From JABDMH01 sp964428345 (GTDB lineage Bacteria > Bacteroidota > Bacteroidia > Chitinophagales > Saprospiraceae), in assembly GCA_964428345.1 (NCBI GenBank), contig CAYRYD010000021.1, positions 1 through 64,000 on the forward strand: a stretch of 64,000 bases of DNA. The letters run 5' to 3'. Below the pieces are notes generated by a model. The model saw nothing but the letters and a program-made list of their open reading frames with translations, was not told the origin of the DNA and searched no databases. Shown in pieces: positions 34,818 through 43,208 of the stretch (its first letter is position 1; each line of letters starts with the position of its first letter). Position numbers and translations under genes: made by a program.

Positions 34818-34897
34818 TAGTTTAAATACGGACTTTAACGGAGCTCGGTTTTTAGAGATTTGCCGTAAGAGTAATTTCTTTTTTTCAATTGGTTGCC

Positions 34898-36127
34898 ATG
34901 AGGCTTGGATTGCTGTTTTTATTATTCATACTGCCGGTCACTGGTGCTTCCGAAAGGAAAGAAGGAGGTGAATGGGGATTTTACGGACACCGGCTCATCA
35001 ACCGGATGGCGGTTTACACCCTTCCGCCAGAGATGTTGCTACTTTTTAAGCCCAATATCGAATTTATTGCCGAGCATGCGGTGGATCCCGACAAACGCCG
35101 GTATGCCAGTCTCTTTGAGGCCAGCCGGCACTATATGGATCTTGATCACTGGGGACAACATCCCTACCATGATTTGCCCCGGGACCGCACCGAAGCCCAA
35201 CTGAAATACTCCGATATTATCTGGTACAAGACACCGGAGGATAGTGTGGTTTTTTCCGGGACTGCCATCTGGAGGCGTTTTTACACCCCAGAGTCTACAC
35301 CTGAAAATGAGGATGTGGTGACCTTTCTCAGCCATGATTTCCCCCGTTTTTTTCAAGAGAGTATTATGCCCCATTACTATGACGATACCTGGGAAGTCGA
35401 TTGTAAAGAGTGGTCAGCCTGCCTGGGAGAACCGGAAGATTTTTCCTGTGACCGGGTGATCGTAATCGATGGTCTCAGTATACACGGCATCCTGCCCTAT
35501 CATTTGATCCGCATGCAAAGGCAGATTACCCAGGCCTTTATCGAGGAGGATAAAGCAAGGATCATCCGGTTGTGTGCGGAGATGGGCCATTATCTTGGGG
35601 ATGCCCATGTTCCACTTCATACGACCAGCAACTACAACGGGCAGTTGACCGGTCAGTTGGGGATCCATGCCTTCTGGGAGAGCCGGATACCTGAACTCTT
35701 TGCCGAGGAAAGCTATGATTTCTTTGTTGGTAAAGCTGTCTACATTTCCAATCCTGCGGAATTTTTCTGGAATACCGTTTTGGAAAGCAATGCATTGGTT
35801 GACAGTGTGTTGATGATTGAAAGACGGCTCCGCGCGGAGTTTCCTTCGGATCAGCAATATTGTTTTGATGACCGGTTGGACGCGACGGTACGCACGCAAT
35901 GCCGGGAGTACGCCCGGGCATACCAGCAGCAGATGAACGGAATGGTTGAGCAACGCATGCGCCAGGCCGTCAGGGCGATCGGCAGTACCTGGTATTCGGC
36001 CTGGGTGGATGCCGGTCAGCCGGATTTTGGCAAAGATCTGACCTTTCAATACACCGATAATCTGCCCGGTAGAGATACCATCAAAGCAGATCCTGTGAGT
36101 AGAACTACCATTAGAAGTCACGAGTAG
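34898..36127 (+). CDS. Exported S1/P1 nuclease or zinc-dependent phospholipase C-like enzyme
   Basis: This protein of about 409 residues resembles the trinuclear-zinc S1/P1 nuclease and phospholipase C fold. After a signal peptide (MRLGLLFLLFILPVTGAS), the mature enzyme begins with Trp then His (EWGFYGHRLIN), as the fold requires. Further zinc ligands are in ASRHYMDLDHW, EMGHYLGDAHVPLHTTSNY and HAFWESRIPELF. Whether it cuts nucleic acid or phospholipid cannot be decided. It is longer than typical S1/P1 nucleases because of an insert at about 100-180. The ATG at 34898 is chosen over an upstream TTG at 34889 since it starts the signal peptide. Confidence 0.82.
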   Translation: MRLGLLFLLFILPVTGASERKEGGEWGFYGHRLINRMAVYTLPPEMLLLFKPNIEFIAEHAVDPDKRRYASLFEASRHYMDLDHWGQHPYHDLPRDRTEAQLKYSDIIWYKTPEDSVVFSGTAIWRRFYTPESTPENEDVVTFLSHDFPRFFQESIMPHYYDDTWEVDCKEWSACLGEPEDFSCDRVIVIDGLSIHGILPYHLIRMQRQITQAFIEEDKARIIRLCAEMGHYLGDAHVPLHTTSNYNGQLTGQLGIHAFWESRIPELFAEESYDFFVGKAVYISNPAEFFWNTVLESNALVDSVLMIERRLRAEFPSDQQYCFDDRLDATVRTQCREYARAYQQQMNGMVEQRMRQAVRAIGSTWYSAWVDAGQPDFGKDLTFQYTDNLPGRDTIKADPVSRTTIRSHE

Positions 36128-36245
36128 TACCCCTGTATGATACCTATTCTTAAGCAAATACTGTTCTGAAACGCTGGTTTGAAACCTAAGGTTCAAAAGC
36201 TTATTCTCAGGTCTACTCTCCCGGGTTAACTACCTGATATAAGCA

Positions 36246-36267
36246 TACCGGCCATATTTTGCCGGTA
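36246..36267. promoter_or_regulatory. Inverted repeat upstream of acs
   Basis: TACCGGC-N8-GCCGGTA is a perfect 7-bp inverted repeat in the 248-bp gap before acs. It may be an operator. CCGG-containing words are common in this genome, so chance is a real alternative. Confidence 0.3.
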
Positions 36268-36375
36268 AACCAAGAAATCGTGAACCTGGCTAACCGTGAT
36301 GATGTAAAAACCCGACAGATTATCTTAATTTAAGCGCCACTATTTTATTTCGCATTAAACAGAAAAATTCAATCA

Positions 36376-38283
36376 ATGACGCTACAGATTCAAAGCTTCA
36401 GTCAGTACAAAAAAGTTTATAAGGATAGCATCGAAAATCCGGAGAAATTTTGGGCATCACAAGCCCGGACCTTTACCTGGATGAAGAAATGGGATAAAGT
36501 GCTCGAATGGGACTTTAAGAAACCGGATGTAAAATGGTTTATCGGCGGCAAACTCAATATCACTGAAAACTGTTTGGACCGGCATCTGAAAACGAGAGGG
36601 AAGCAAATTGCCTTGATTTGGGAACCCAATGACCCCTCTGAACCCTACAAAAGCTATACCTACCAGCAACTGTATGAAGAAGTTTGTCAGTGTGCCAATG
36701 CCATGAAAGCCAATGGTATAAAAAAGGGAGACCGGGTGTGTTTTTACATGCCGATGGTACCTGAACTGGCTATCGGCATCCTGGCATGTGCCCGTATCGG
36801 GGCGATTCATTCGGTGGTATTTGCCGGCTTTTCCGCTACTGCCCTCGCTGACCGGATAAAGGACGCAACCTGTAAAATGGTGATGTGCTCCGATTACAAT
36901 GCCAGGGGTGAGAAAAATATTGCCGTGAAAGATGTGGTGGACGAAGCGCTGACGAAGGGATGTACGAGCGTTGAAACCGTGTTGGTGCATAAAAATACCG
37001 GTGGTCCGGTGAAGATGAAAAAAGGTCGCGACAAATGGTTGCACGATGCAGTGAAAGGACAGAAAAAATCCTGTAAACCGGCCAAAATGGATTCGGAAGA
37101 CGAGCTCTTTATATTGTATACCAGTGGATCGACCGGAAAACCCAAAGGTGTCGTCCATACCTGCGGGGGGTATATGGTTTATACCTGTTTTACTTTCAGG
37201 AATGTCTTCCAGTATCAGAAAGGCGATATCTACTGGTGTACCGCTGATATTGGCTGGGTAACAGGACACAGCTATATTGTCTATGGTCCTCTACTCGCAG
37301 GAGCGACGACAATTATGTTTGCCGGTGTACCGACCTATCCTGATCCAGGACGTTTCTGGCATGTTTGTGAAAAACATCATGTCACTCAGTTTTATACCGC
37401 TCCCACCGCCATCCGAGCACTGATGGCCCAGGGTAACCAGTGGCCAAAACATTATGATCTGTCTTCCATCAAAGTACTGGGTACGGTGGGTGAGCCAATT
37501 AATTCCGAAGCCTGGCATTGGTATGACAAGGAGATTGGTAAAGGCAAGGCGCCGATCGTAGACACCTGGTGGCAAACCGAAACCGGCGGCATCCTGATTT
37601 CTCCATTGGCCGGACTGCACAAATTAAAACCGTGTTACGCTCAGTTACCGATGCCCGGAATACAACCCTGTCTGGTAGATGCCGAAGGCAAAGAAATTAC
37701 GAAGAAGCAGGCTGAAGGCTTATTGTGTATCAAGTTTCCCTGGCCTTCCATAATCCGCACCACGTACGGTGACCATGAGCGATGCCGGCTGGAATATTTT
37801 GCCGCATTTGAAAATAAATACTTCACCGGCGATGGGGCCCGGCGGGATAAGGATGGACATTACCGAATCATCGGACGGGTCGACGATGTAATCAATGTAT
37901 CCGGTCACCGGATCGGAACAGCCGAGGTAGAGAATGCCATCAATGAACATCCACGGGTCATCGAGTCGGCAGTCGTGGGATATCCACACGACATCAAAGG
38001 ACAGGGTATCTACGCTTATATCATTACGGATGGTGTCATCGGCGATACGGTTCGGTTCAAGCAGGAGATCCACGATGTGGTTAACCGGGTGATCGGGCCG
38101 ATTGCCAAACCGGACAAACTGCAGATAGTGCCCGGCCTTCCCAAGACCCGTTCCGGTAAGATCATGAGACGTATCCTGAGAAAGGTTGCAGCCGGAGAAA
38201 GTGACAGTATCGGCGATGTATCGACCCTGCTCAATCCGGAAGTTGTGGGCGCTTTGAAGGAGGGTCAGGAGGAGGCTTTGTAA
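36376..38283 (+). CDS. acs: Acetyl-CoA synthetase
   Basis: This 635-residue AMP-forming acetate:CoA ligase activates acetate. The adenylation motifs are complete: LYTSGSTGKPKGVVH near residue 245, ADIGWVTGHSYIVYGPL, and DTWWQTETGG. The hinge Asp region GDGARRDKDGHYRIIGRVDD follows, and the catalytic, acetylation-regulated Lys is Lys595 (KTRSGKIMRRILRK). The length matches the family. It stands alone, with an inverted repeat 110 bp upstream. The downstream endonuclease-fold gene is convergent, 64 bp away. Confidence 0.97.
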   Translation: MTLQIQSFSQYKKVYKDSIENPEKFWASQARTFTWMKKWDKVLEWDFKKPDVKWFIGGKLNITENCLDRHLKTRGKQIALIWEPNDPSEPYKSYTYQQLYEEVCQCANAMKANGIKKGDRVCFYMPMVPELAIGILACARIGAIHSVVFAGFSATALADRIKDATCKMVMCSDYNARGEKNIAVKDVVDEALTKGCTSVETVLVHKNTGGPVKMKKGRDKWLHDAVKGQKKSCKPAKMDSEDELFILYTSGSTGKPKGVVHTCGGYMVYTCFTFRNVFQYQKGDIYWCTADIGWVTGHSYIVYGPLLAGATTIMFAGVPTYPDPGRFWHVCEKHHVTQFYTAPTAIRALMAQGNQWPKHYDLSSIKVLGTVGEPINSEAWHWYDKEIGKGKAPIVDTWWQTETGGILISPLAGLHKLKPCYAQLPMPGIQPCLVDAEGKEITKKQAEGLLCIKFPWPSIIRTTYGDHERCRLEYFAAFENKYFTGDGARRDKDGHYRIIGRVDDVINVSGHRIGTAEVENAINEHPRVIESAVVGYPHDIKGQGIYAYIITDGVIGDTVRFKQEIHDVVNRVIGPIAKPDKLQIVPGLPKTRSGKIMRRILRKVAAGESDSIGDVSTLLNPEVVGALKEGQEEAL

Positions 38284-38347
38284 GTCCTGTTGGCGATCCG
38301 GACCGGAACCTCTATGACCTGGAGATCTGGCCATTGTTGTGGAACTG

Positions 38348-39226
38348 TCACCGGCTTTCCAAGGTAAAATCGGCAATGACCGGCAGGTGATCTGAGAGAT
38401 ATTGGGTGGTGTCATTGGCAACGATCCTGGCATGGGTGACTGCATTTTTTAACGCTGCGTTGACAAAGATGTAATCGAGTCGCCGGAGGTCGCCGTGTTC
38501 ACCTTCTTTTTCAATCAGGCCGGGGAAACTGCCGGTAAACACATAATCTGCCGGACGTAACGAATATTCCAGATCGATGAAGCCGGCGTCGGTGACTTTT
38601 TGGATCACGCCATAGTCCAGCTGACCATTGTTCAGATTGTTGGCCTGATGCAGACTGTCCAGACTTCGGAAAAACACCTCTAATCTGCCGTGTGTATAAT
38701 ATGTGCTGTCTTGTGGTGAAAAGGTGTTGAAGTCGCCGGCCATTATTACCGGGCTTCCCTCCGGTAACTCGGATATATTCATCAGTATCCGGTCAATCTC
38801 CCTGTGCCGGAATTCCCAGTTGCTGGGATGTAAATGAATGACATAAAAGTATATATTGTTGATCTTGACCCGGATCAATCCATGATGAAAGCCATCGAGG
38901 TATCGCTGCACATCTTCGATCGGATACCGGGAAGTGATGCCCGTTGGGAACCCATTTTCTTTCAATAAAACGGAATAAGGGTGTCCCCAGAATTGAGCAT
39001 CTTCCGCCAGCTGGTCAGGAGTATATTCGTTCAATTCCTGCAGTGCCACGACGTCGGCCTGCTGGTTTTTCATCCACTGTAACCAGTTTGGTTTCCGTGC
39101 GGGAACCTTGGTAAAACCGTAGTAGACATTGTAGGTCAATACCCGGAAATTATCGTCTGTCGGAGTGGGGGTTTTACATGAACAAAGGAGAAGAAATGAT
39201 GCGAAGAATGCGAATACTCTTTCCAT
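38348..39226 (-). CDS. Endonuclease/exonuclease/phosphatase-fold lipoprotein
   Basis: This 292-residue lipoprotein (lipobox LCSC at about residue 17) has the DNase I-like EEP fold, whose members cut nucleic acids, phosphoinositides or sphingomyelin. The metal and catalytic motifs are present: LTYNVYYGF, ALQELNEY (Glu), VIHLHPSNWEFR (His), IMAGDFNTFSP (Asp/Asn) and the closing LSDHLPVIADF (Asp-His). Its surface location suggests scavenging of phosphate esters or nucleic acid. It is convergent with acs. A long hairpin lies in the 278-bp gap upstream. Confidence 0.87.
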   Translation of the reverse strand: MERVFAFFASFLLLCSCKTPTPTDDNFRVLTYNVYYGFTKVPARKPNWLQWMKNQQADVVALQELNEYTPDQLAEDAQFWGHPYSVLLKENGFPTGITSRYPIEDVQRYLDGFHHGLIRVKINNIYFYVIHLHPSNWEFRHREIDRILMNISELPEGSPVIMAGDFNTFSPQDSTYYTHGRLEVFFRSLDSLHQANNLNNGQLDYGVIQKVTDAGFIDLEYSLRPADYVFTGSFPGLIEKEGEHGDLRRLDYIFVNAALKNAVTHARIVANDTTQYLSDHLPVIADFTLESR

Positions 39227-39405
39227 TGGAAATGATACGGGATTTGGTTCCGTGGGTTAAAAGTAAAAATTTTCAGGGGTTGAAATAACCGGCCAATGTA
39301 GGGCCAACCTTGTTTTCTGAATCAAGGGTATTTATAAAAATTGCTATTTACTATTCACGGTTTTTCACCAGGGAGGCATTCTAAACTTTATACTGCAGTT
39401 CATAA

Positions 39406-39461
39406 ATCAGAGGGTGATCCCTTCCATTGAAGTTCCTGCAGGTGGGAAATCACCCTCTGAT
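39406..39461. repeat. Long nested inverted repeat (13-bp perfect arms)
   Basis: ATCAGAGGGTGAT at 39406-39418 and ATCACCCTCTGAT at 39449-39461 are perfect reverse complements. Inside, CCC (39419-39421) can pair with GGG (39444-39446); the loop holds a second hairpin, CTTC-CATT-GAAG (39421-39432), overlapping it by a base, and the palindrome CCTGCAGG (39435-39442). It lies 44 bp downstream of the exported DinB gene and 180 bp upstream of the EEP lipoprotein gene, both leftward. It could be a terminator without a clear T-run, an mRNA-stabilising hairpin or a regulatory RNA element. Confidence 0.6.
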
Positions 39462-39504
39462 ATTCGTTTAACGGCCAGGTTACGCCAGGAGGTTCGAAAT
39501 AGTT

Positions 39505-40017
39505 CTACTCGCTCCATGGAGGAGTAATACACATGGCTCTGGCGTAAGCGATCAGTTGACCTTTATGCTCACCGGTGTGTTCCATAATCAGTAAGAGTGT
39601 GGACAACCGGTTAAATTCACCAAAGGGCATTTCAACCTTGTCACCAAGGGTTCCGGTCTCTACCATGCTCATCTTGTCTTTTACAAATTGGTTTGAATCT
39701 TTAAGTAACTTGACAATGTTGTTTTTTCCGCTGGTTGAACCCAATGTCATCATGTCAACATTTTCGGGAAGTTCAAATCCGAGCTTGGTCATGAAAAAAT
39801 AGTTGGCTTGCGCAACATGCAGAATGGCATCTTTCACAGATCGGACGCCATCTGAAGGACTCCAGTCGTATTTCTCCTCTGGAATGGCTTCTGCCAGGGA
39901 CTCCATCTGACCGGACGCATAGGAAAACATACCCTGAATGCCGGATTGGGCGAGGTCGTCCTGAGCATGAAGCGTCAGACTTGCCAACAGTACAAAGCAA
40001 AGTAGTAAGGTTTTCAT
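39505..40017 (-). CDS. Exported DinB-family protein
   Basis: This 170-residue DinB-fold four-helix protein has a clear Sec signal (MKTLLLCFVLLASLTLHAQ), so it is periplasmic. Metal-ligand histidines are in ILHVAQANYFFM and MEHTGEHKGQLIAYAR, the spacing typical of the DinB metal site, with the usual SVKDAILHVA approach to the first one. The family is usually cytosolic, but exported versions are frequent in Bacteroidota; their substrate is unknown. The downstream gap contains the long nested hairpin. Confidence 0.85.
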   Translation of the reverse strand: MKTLLLCFVLLASLTLHAQDDLAQSGIQGMFSYASGQMESLAEAIPEEKYDWSPSDGVRSVKDAILHVAQANYFFMTKLGFELPENVDMMTLGSTSGKNNIVKLLKDSNQFVKDKMSMVETGTLGDKVEMPFGEFNRLSTLLLIMEHTGEHKGQLIAYARAMCITPPWSE

Positions 40018-40166
40018 AGGATTGGAATTAATGATGAATAAATTAATACTACAAGGTAAGTGGTTTGGAGCAGATCTTCAACCGGTGATCCCATATTGTT
40101 TACTTTTTTAAGTTGCATGAAGATGGTGAAGGGAAAAAATTTTACATTACCCCTGACTGCCACCAT

Positions 40167-40457
40167 TTATTTTGATCTTCTTGATCCTTTAAAGATTCCT
40201 CCACTAAATCCTCCGATTCCCAGCAGGAAGCCAAAGTCATACCAGCCTCCACTGTTGTTTACTGCATAAATGGCTACCTCATCCATGAAAAGAGAGAAAA
40301 TAAAAGTCAACGGGGCAATAAATCCGTGTATCAGTCCAAATAAAAAACCCCTTGTTTCGTCCGGATTTACACAGGTTTCAATGTTTTCTGTCTGTGCACA
40401 GGAAGAAAAAATAAAGAGTAATAGCAGGAGCAGCATGGTTGAACGAATGATTTTCAT
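40167..40457 (-). CDS. Small lipoprotein or membrane protein, unknown function
   Basis: This 96-residue protein has a lipoprotein-type signal (LLLLLFIFSSCAQ), then a hydrophobic segment (LFGLIHGFIAPLTFIFSLF) and a Gly/Phe-rich end (GWYDFGFLLGIGGFSGGIFKG). The pattern recurs in small Bacteroidota membrane proteins, but I recognise no named family. It lies 149 bp upstream of the exported DinB gene on the same strand. Confidence 0.7.
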   Translation of the reverse strand: MKIIRSTMLLLLLLFIFSSCAQTENIETCVNPDETRGFLFGLIHGFIAPLTFIFSLFMDEVAIYAVNNSGGWYDFGFLLGIGGFSGGIFKGSRRSK

Positions 40458-40545
40458 GGGTTGATTTTTTAATTTTTAATGCTTTTCAGTAATTCAGATT
40501 GAAATACTTTGGATTATTATCGGTTAGTTTATCCATCGTATTTAC

Positions 40546-41580
40546 TTATTTAAATGCCAGATTCTTATCGAAAAAAGGCAATAGCTCCTGTGCGATACGA
40601 TGTGCAATTTTATTGACATGATCGCCCGGATAACTGTCATAAAAATGGTCGATTTTGTAGTTGTCCAATCGCTCATGGAGTTCCTTTGTGGCCGCGCTTA
40701 TACCAAAATCCTGGTCACCGGCATCCATGCAGATGGCCTTGAGCTTTTTTAGATTGAAGATGTATTGATCAAGCACGGATAAAGTGGCATTGGCGGCATA
40801 TCTATCTGCGACATGCGCATCGACGATTCCATCCCTGAAGGGCAGATCCAGATAAAGGGGTGCATGGTTGGGATTCGGTGACCAGGCCGCTGACCCGGCC
40901 AATGTTGCAGAGACAAAAAATGGCTGGTCAGCCAGTTGGTCCTTATTTGTTACTGCCTGTACATTCCTGATCAGACCCGGGTTTGGATTGATATTCTTCT
41001 CCATACAGCATGGGCTTAGCAAGTAAATGGAAGAAAAGACATCCGGATATTTCATGGCCAGCCGGATGGTGCCATATCCCCCCATGGAGTGCCCGGCCAG
41101 TCCACGACTTTCCCGGGTTGCCAGCGTACGATAATGCTGATCAATGTAGCTGACCAGTTCGCTGGTTACAAAAGTTTCCCAGTCACCTATGGTCACCGAA
41201 GTAGAGTACATGCTTCCCTTGAAACTATTATAGGCGTTGGGCATCACAACAATGAGCTCACGACACATGCCGGCCTGAATGACGGAGTCCACGATGGCCG
41301 GCAAATTGATCCAGTGCGGTTGAAAACCGAACCACAGATCATCCCGGTCGGTAAATCCGTGAAGCATATAAAGCACCGGATAGCGGTCCTCAGTATTTAC
41401 CTGGTATCCGGCAGGCAGGTAAACCGACACTTCCCGGTCAGGTGAGTCTCCGATCAGGTTGCCTTCCAGCGCCTTGCTGTGGATGGTGATCCGCTCTTTT
41501 GAACCAGCGAGATTCTGCGATTTTAAATCCGGCATTACCGGTATCAGGATCAAAAAGAAGAGGATGGTTAGATACTTCAT
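40546..41580 (-). CDS. Exported esterase (esterase D / feruloyl esterase-like alpha/beta hydrolase)
   Basis: This 344-residue alpha/beta hydrolase of the putative-esterase family has a signal peptide (MKYLTILFFLILIPVMPDLKS). The oxyanion segment is LYMLHGFTDRDDLWFG, the nucleophile Ser is in GLAGHSMGGYGTIRLA, and the catalytic His is likely in SYPGDHVNKIAHR. Members include feruloyl and acetyl-xylan esterases. It lies 114 bp downstream of araA on the same strand, so it may free arabinose-bearing side chains for the arabinose operon; that link is inference. The frame runs to a TTG at 41589, but the ATG at 41580 starts the signal peptide. Confidence 0.85.
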   Translation of the reverse strand: MKYLTILFFLILIPVMPDLKSQNLAGSKERITIHSKALEGNLIGDSPDREVSVYLPAGYQVNTEDRYPVLYMLHGFTDRDDLWFGFQPHWINLPAIVDSVIQAGMCRELIVVMPNAYNSFKGSMYSTSVTIGDWETFVTSELVSYIDQHYRTLATRESRGLAGHSMGGYGTIRLAMKYPDVFSSIYLLSPCCMEKNINPNPGLIRNVQAVTNKDQLADQPFFVSATLAGSAAWSPNPNHAPLYLDLPFRDGIVDAHVADRYAANATLSVLDQYIFNLKKLKAICMDAGDQDFGISAATKELHERLDNYKIDHFYDSYPGDHVNKIAHRIAQELLPFFDKNLAFK

Positions 41581-41694
41581 AGTTGACAAAATACGATTTT
41601 TCCCTCCGGTGAGTGGTTTGACCAGTAGAGCTCATGCAGATTGACTAGAAGATCCATCCGGATGGTGAATGCCTGATATTTCTCTGTTCCAGTT

Positions 41695-43194
41695 CTAGGT
41701 CCTTCTATAGTAGACTTCATTATTTCTAAGGTCTTGTTTCAGCCGGCTGATGCTGGTGTTCCGGTCGATAACCAGGCACTCGATACCGGCGATTTCCGCA
41801 AAATCCTCCATCTGCTCAACAGAGACATTTTGACTGTAGCAGGTGTGATGCGCTCCACCAGCCAGGATCCAACCGGTAGCCGCCGTAGGCAGATCCGGAT
41901 CTGGTTGCCACATCATCCGGGCAACCGGCAACCTGGGCAAATCTTCTTCTGGCTCGATACCGGTCACCGTATTGATTAACAATCGAAACCGGTGTCCGAG
42001 GTCAATGATGGAGGCGTTGAGTGCCGGGCCGGGTCTACCATTAAAAACCAGACGGACCGGATCTTCCTTACCTCCGATCGACAAAGGGTGGACTTCACAG
42101 GAAGGCCGGGTTTCGCTGATACTCGGACAAATCTCCAGCATGTGGGCACCCAGTACCTGCATATTGCCGGGTTGAAAGTGATAGGTGTAATCTTCCATAA
42201 ATGAGTTGCCCCCTTCCAATCCCCGCGACATCACCTTCAGGGTGCGTACCAGTGCTGATGTTTTCCAGTCACCTTCTGCCCCAAAACCATAGCCGTCTGC
42301 CATCAACCTCTGAATAGCCAGTCCGGGTAATTGCCGGAGTCCGTGGAGATTTTCAAAGGTGTCGGTTAGCGCCTGATAATTGCCGGCAACCAGAAAAGTG
42401 CGCAGACCGGCTTCGATTCGGGCTGCTTCTGTCAGGGAAGACCGATGGGCACCGTTTTTTTGCAAGCCGGGTGACAGGTCATAGGAATCCTCATACTCCT
42501 GGACCAGATCGTCAATTTGTGAAGCGGTGACCGACCGGATACTTTCAGTGAGATCTCCCAAACCATAACCATTGACGGAATAACCGAATTGTATCTGTGC
42601 CGTCACTTTATCGCCCTCGGTGACGGCAACGTCTCTCATATTATCGCCAAAGCGGACAATCCTCATCGATTGACTATCAGCCCAGGCTGCGGCCACCCTT
42701 GACCAGGAGCCAATCTGGCTGATGACGGCGGGATTCTGCCAATGTCCGGCAATGACCTTTCTAGCCATGCTCAGGCGGGTGGCAATGTAACCATATTCTC
42801 TTCCGCCATGGGCTGATTGATTTAAATTCATGAAATCCATATCAATCTGACTCCAGGGTATATCCCGGTTATACTGGGTATGTAGGTGGAGGAGAGGTTT
42901 GGCAAGGATCTTCAAACCGGCAATCCACATTTTTGCCGGTGAGAAAGTATGCATCCAGCTGATGACTCCGATGCATCTGGGTTCATTGTTAACTTCCCGG
43001 AAGAATTTCAGGATTTGCTCAGATTCAGTCAATACCCCCTTGTAACTGACCAGGACCGGTGTTTCTTCCCGGCTGGAGAGATGGTGTGATATCTCTGCTG
43101 CGTGATCATTGACCTTCTGAAGTGTTTGGGGACCATACAAATGCTGACTTCCGGTCACAAACCAAAGTTCGAATTGGGGAAATATCTTTTTCAC
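41695..43194 (-). CDS. araA: L-arabinose isomerase
   Basis: This 499-residue enzyme converts L-arabinose to L-ribulose, the first cytosolic step of the pathway. Diagnostic stretches are FELWFVTGSQHLYGPQTL at the N-terminus, GVISWMHTFSPAKMWIAGL, GAEGDWKTSALVRTLKVM and the metal-ligand segments FMEDYTYHF and AGGAHHTCYS. The length is that of the family. The start codon is GTG. It is the last of five closely spaced genes, 14 bp after the symporter. Confidence 0.97.
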   Translation of the reverse strand: MKKIFPQFELWFVTGSQHLYGPQTLQKVNDHAAEISHHLSSREETPVLVSYKGVLTESEQILKFFREVNNEPRCIGVISWMHTFSPAKMWIAGLKILAKPLLHLHTQYNRDIPWSQIDMDFMNLNQSAHGGREYGYIATRLSMARKVIAGHWQNPAVISQIGSWSRVAAAWADSQSMRIVRFGDNMRDVAVTEGDKVTAQIQFGYSVNGYGLGDLTESIRSVTASQIDDLVQEYEDSYDLSPGLQKNGAHRSSLTEAARIEAGLRTFLVAGNYQALTDTFENLHGLRQLPGLAIQRLMADGYGFGAEGDWKTSALVRTLKVMSRGLEGGNSFMEDYTYHFQPGNMQVLGAHMLEICPSISETRPSCEVHPLSIGGKEDPVRLVFNGRPGPALNASIIDLGHRFRLLINTVTGIEPEEDLPRLPVARMMWQPDPDLPTAATGWILAGGAHHTCYSQNVSVEQMEDFAEIAGIECLVIDRNTSISRLKQDLRNNEVYYRRT

Positions 43195-43208
43195 TCTGCT
43201 GAAATTAG

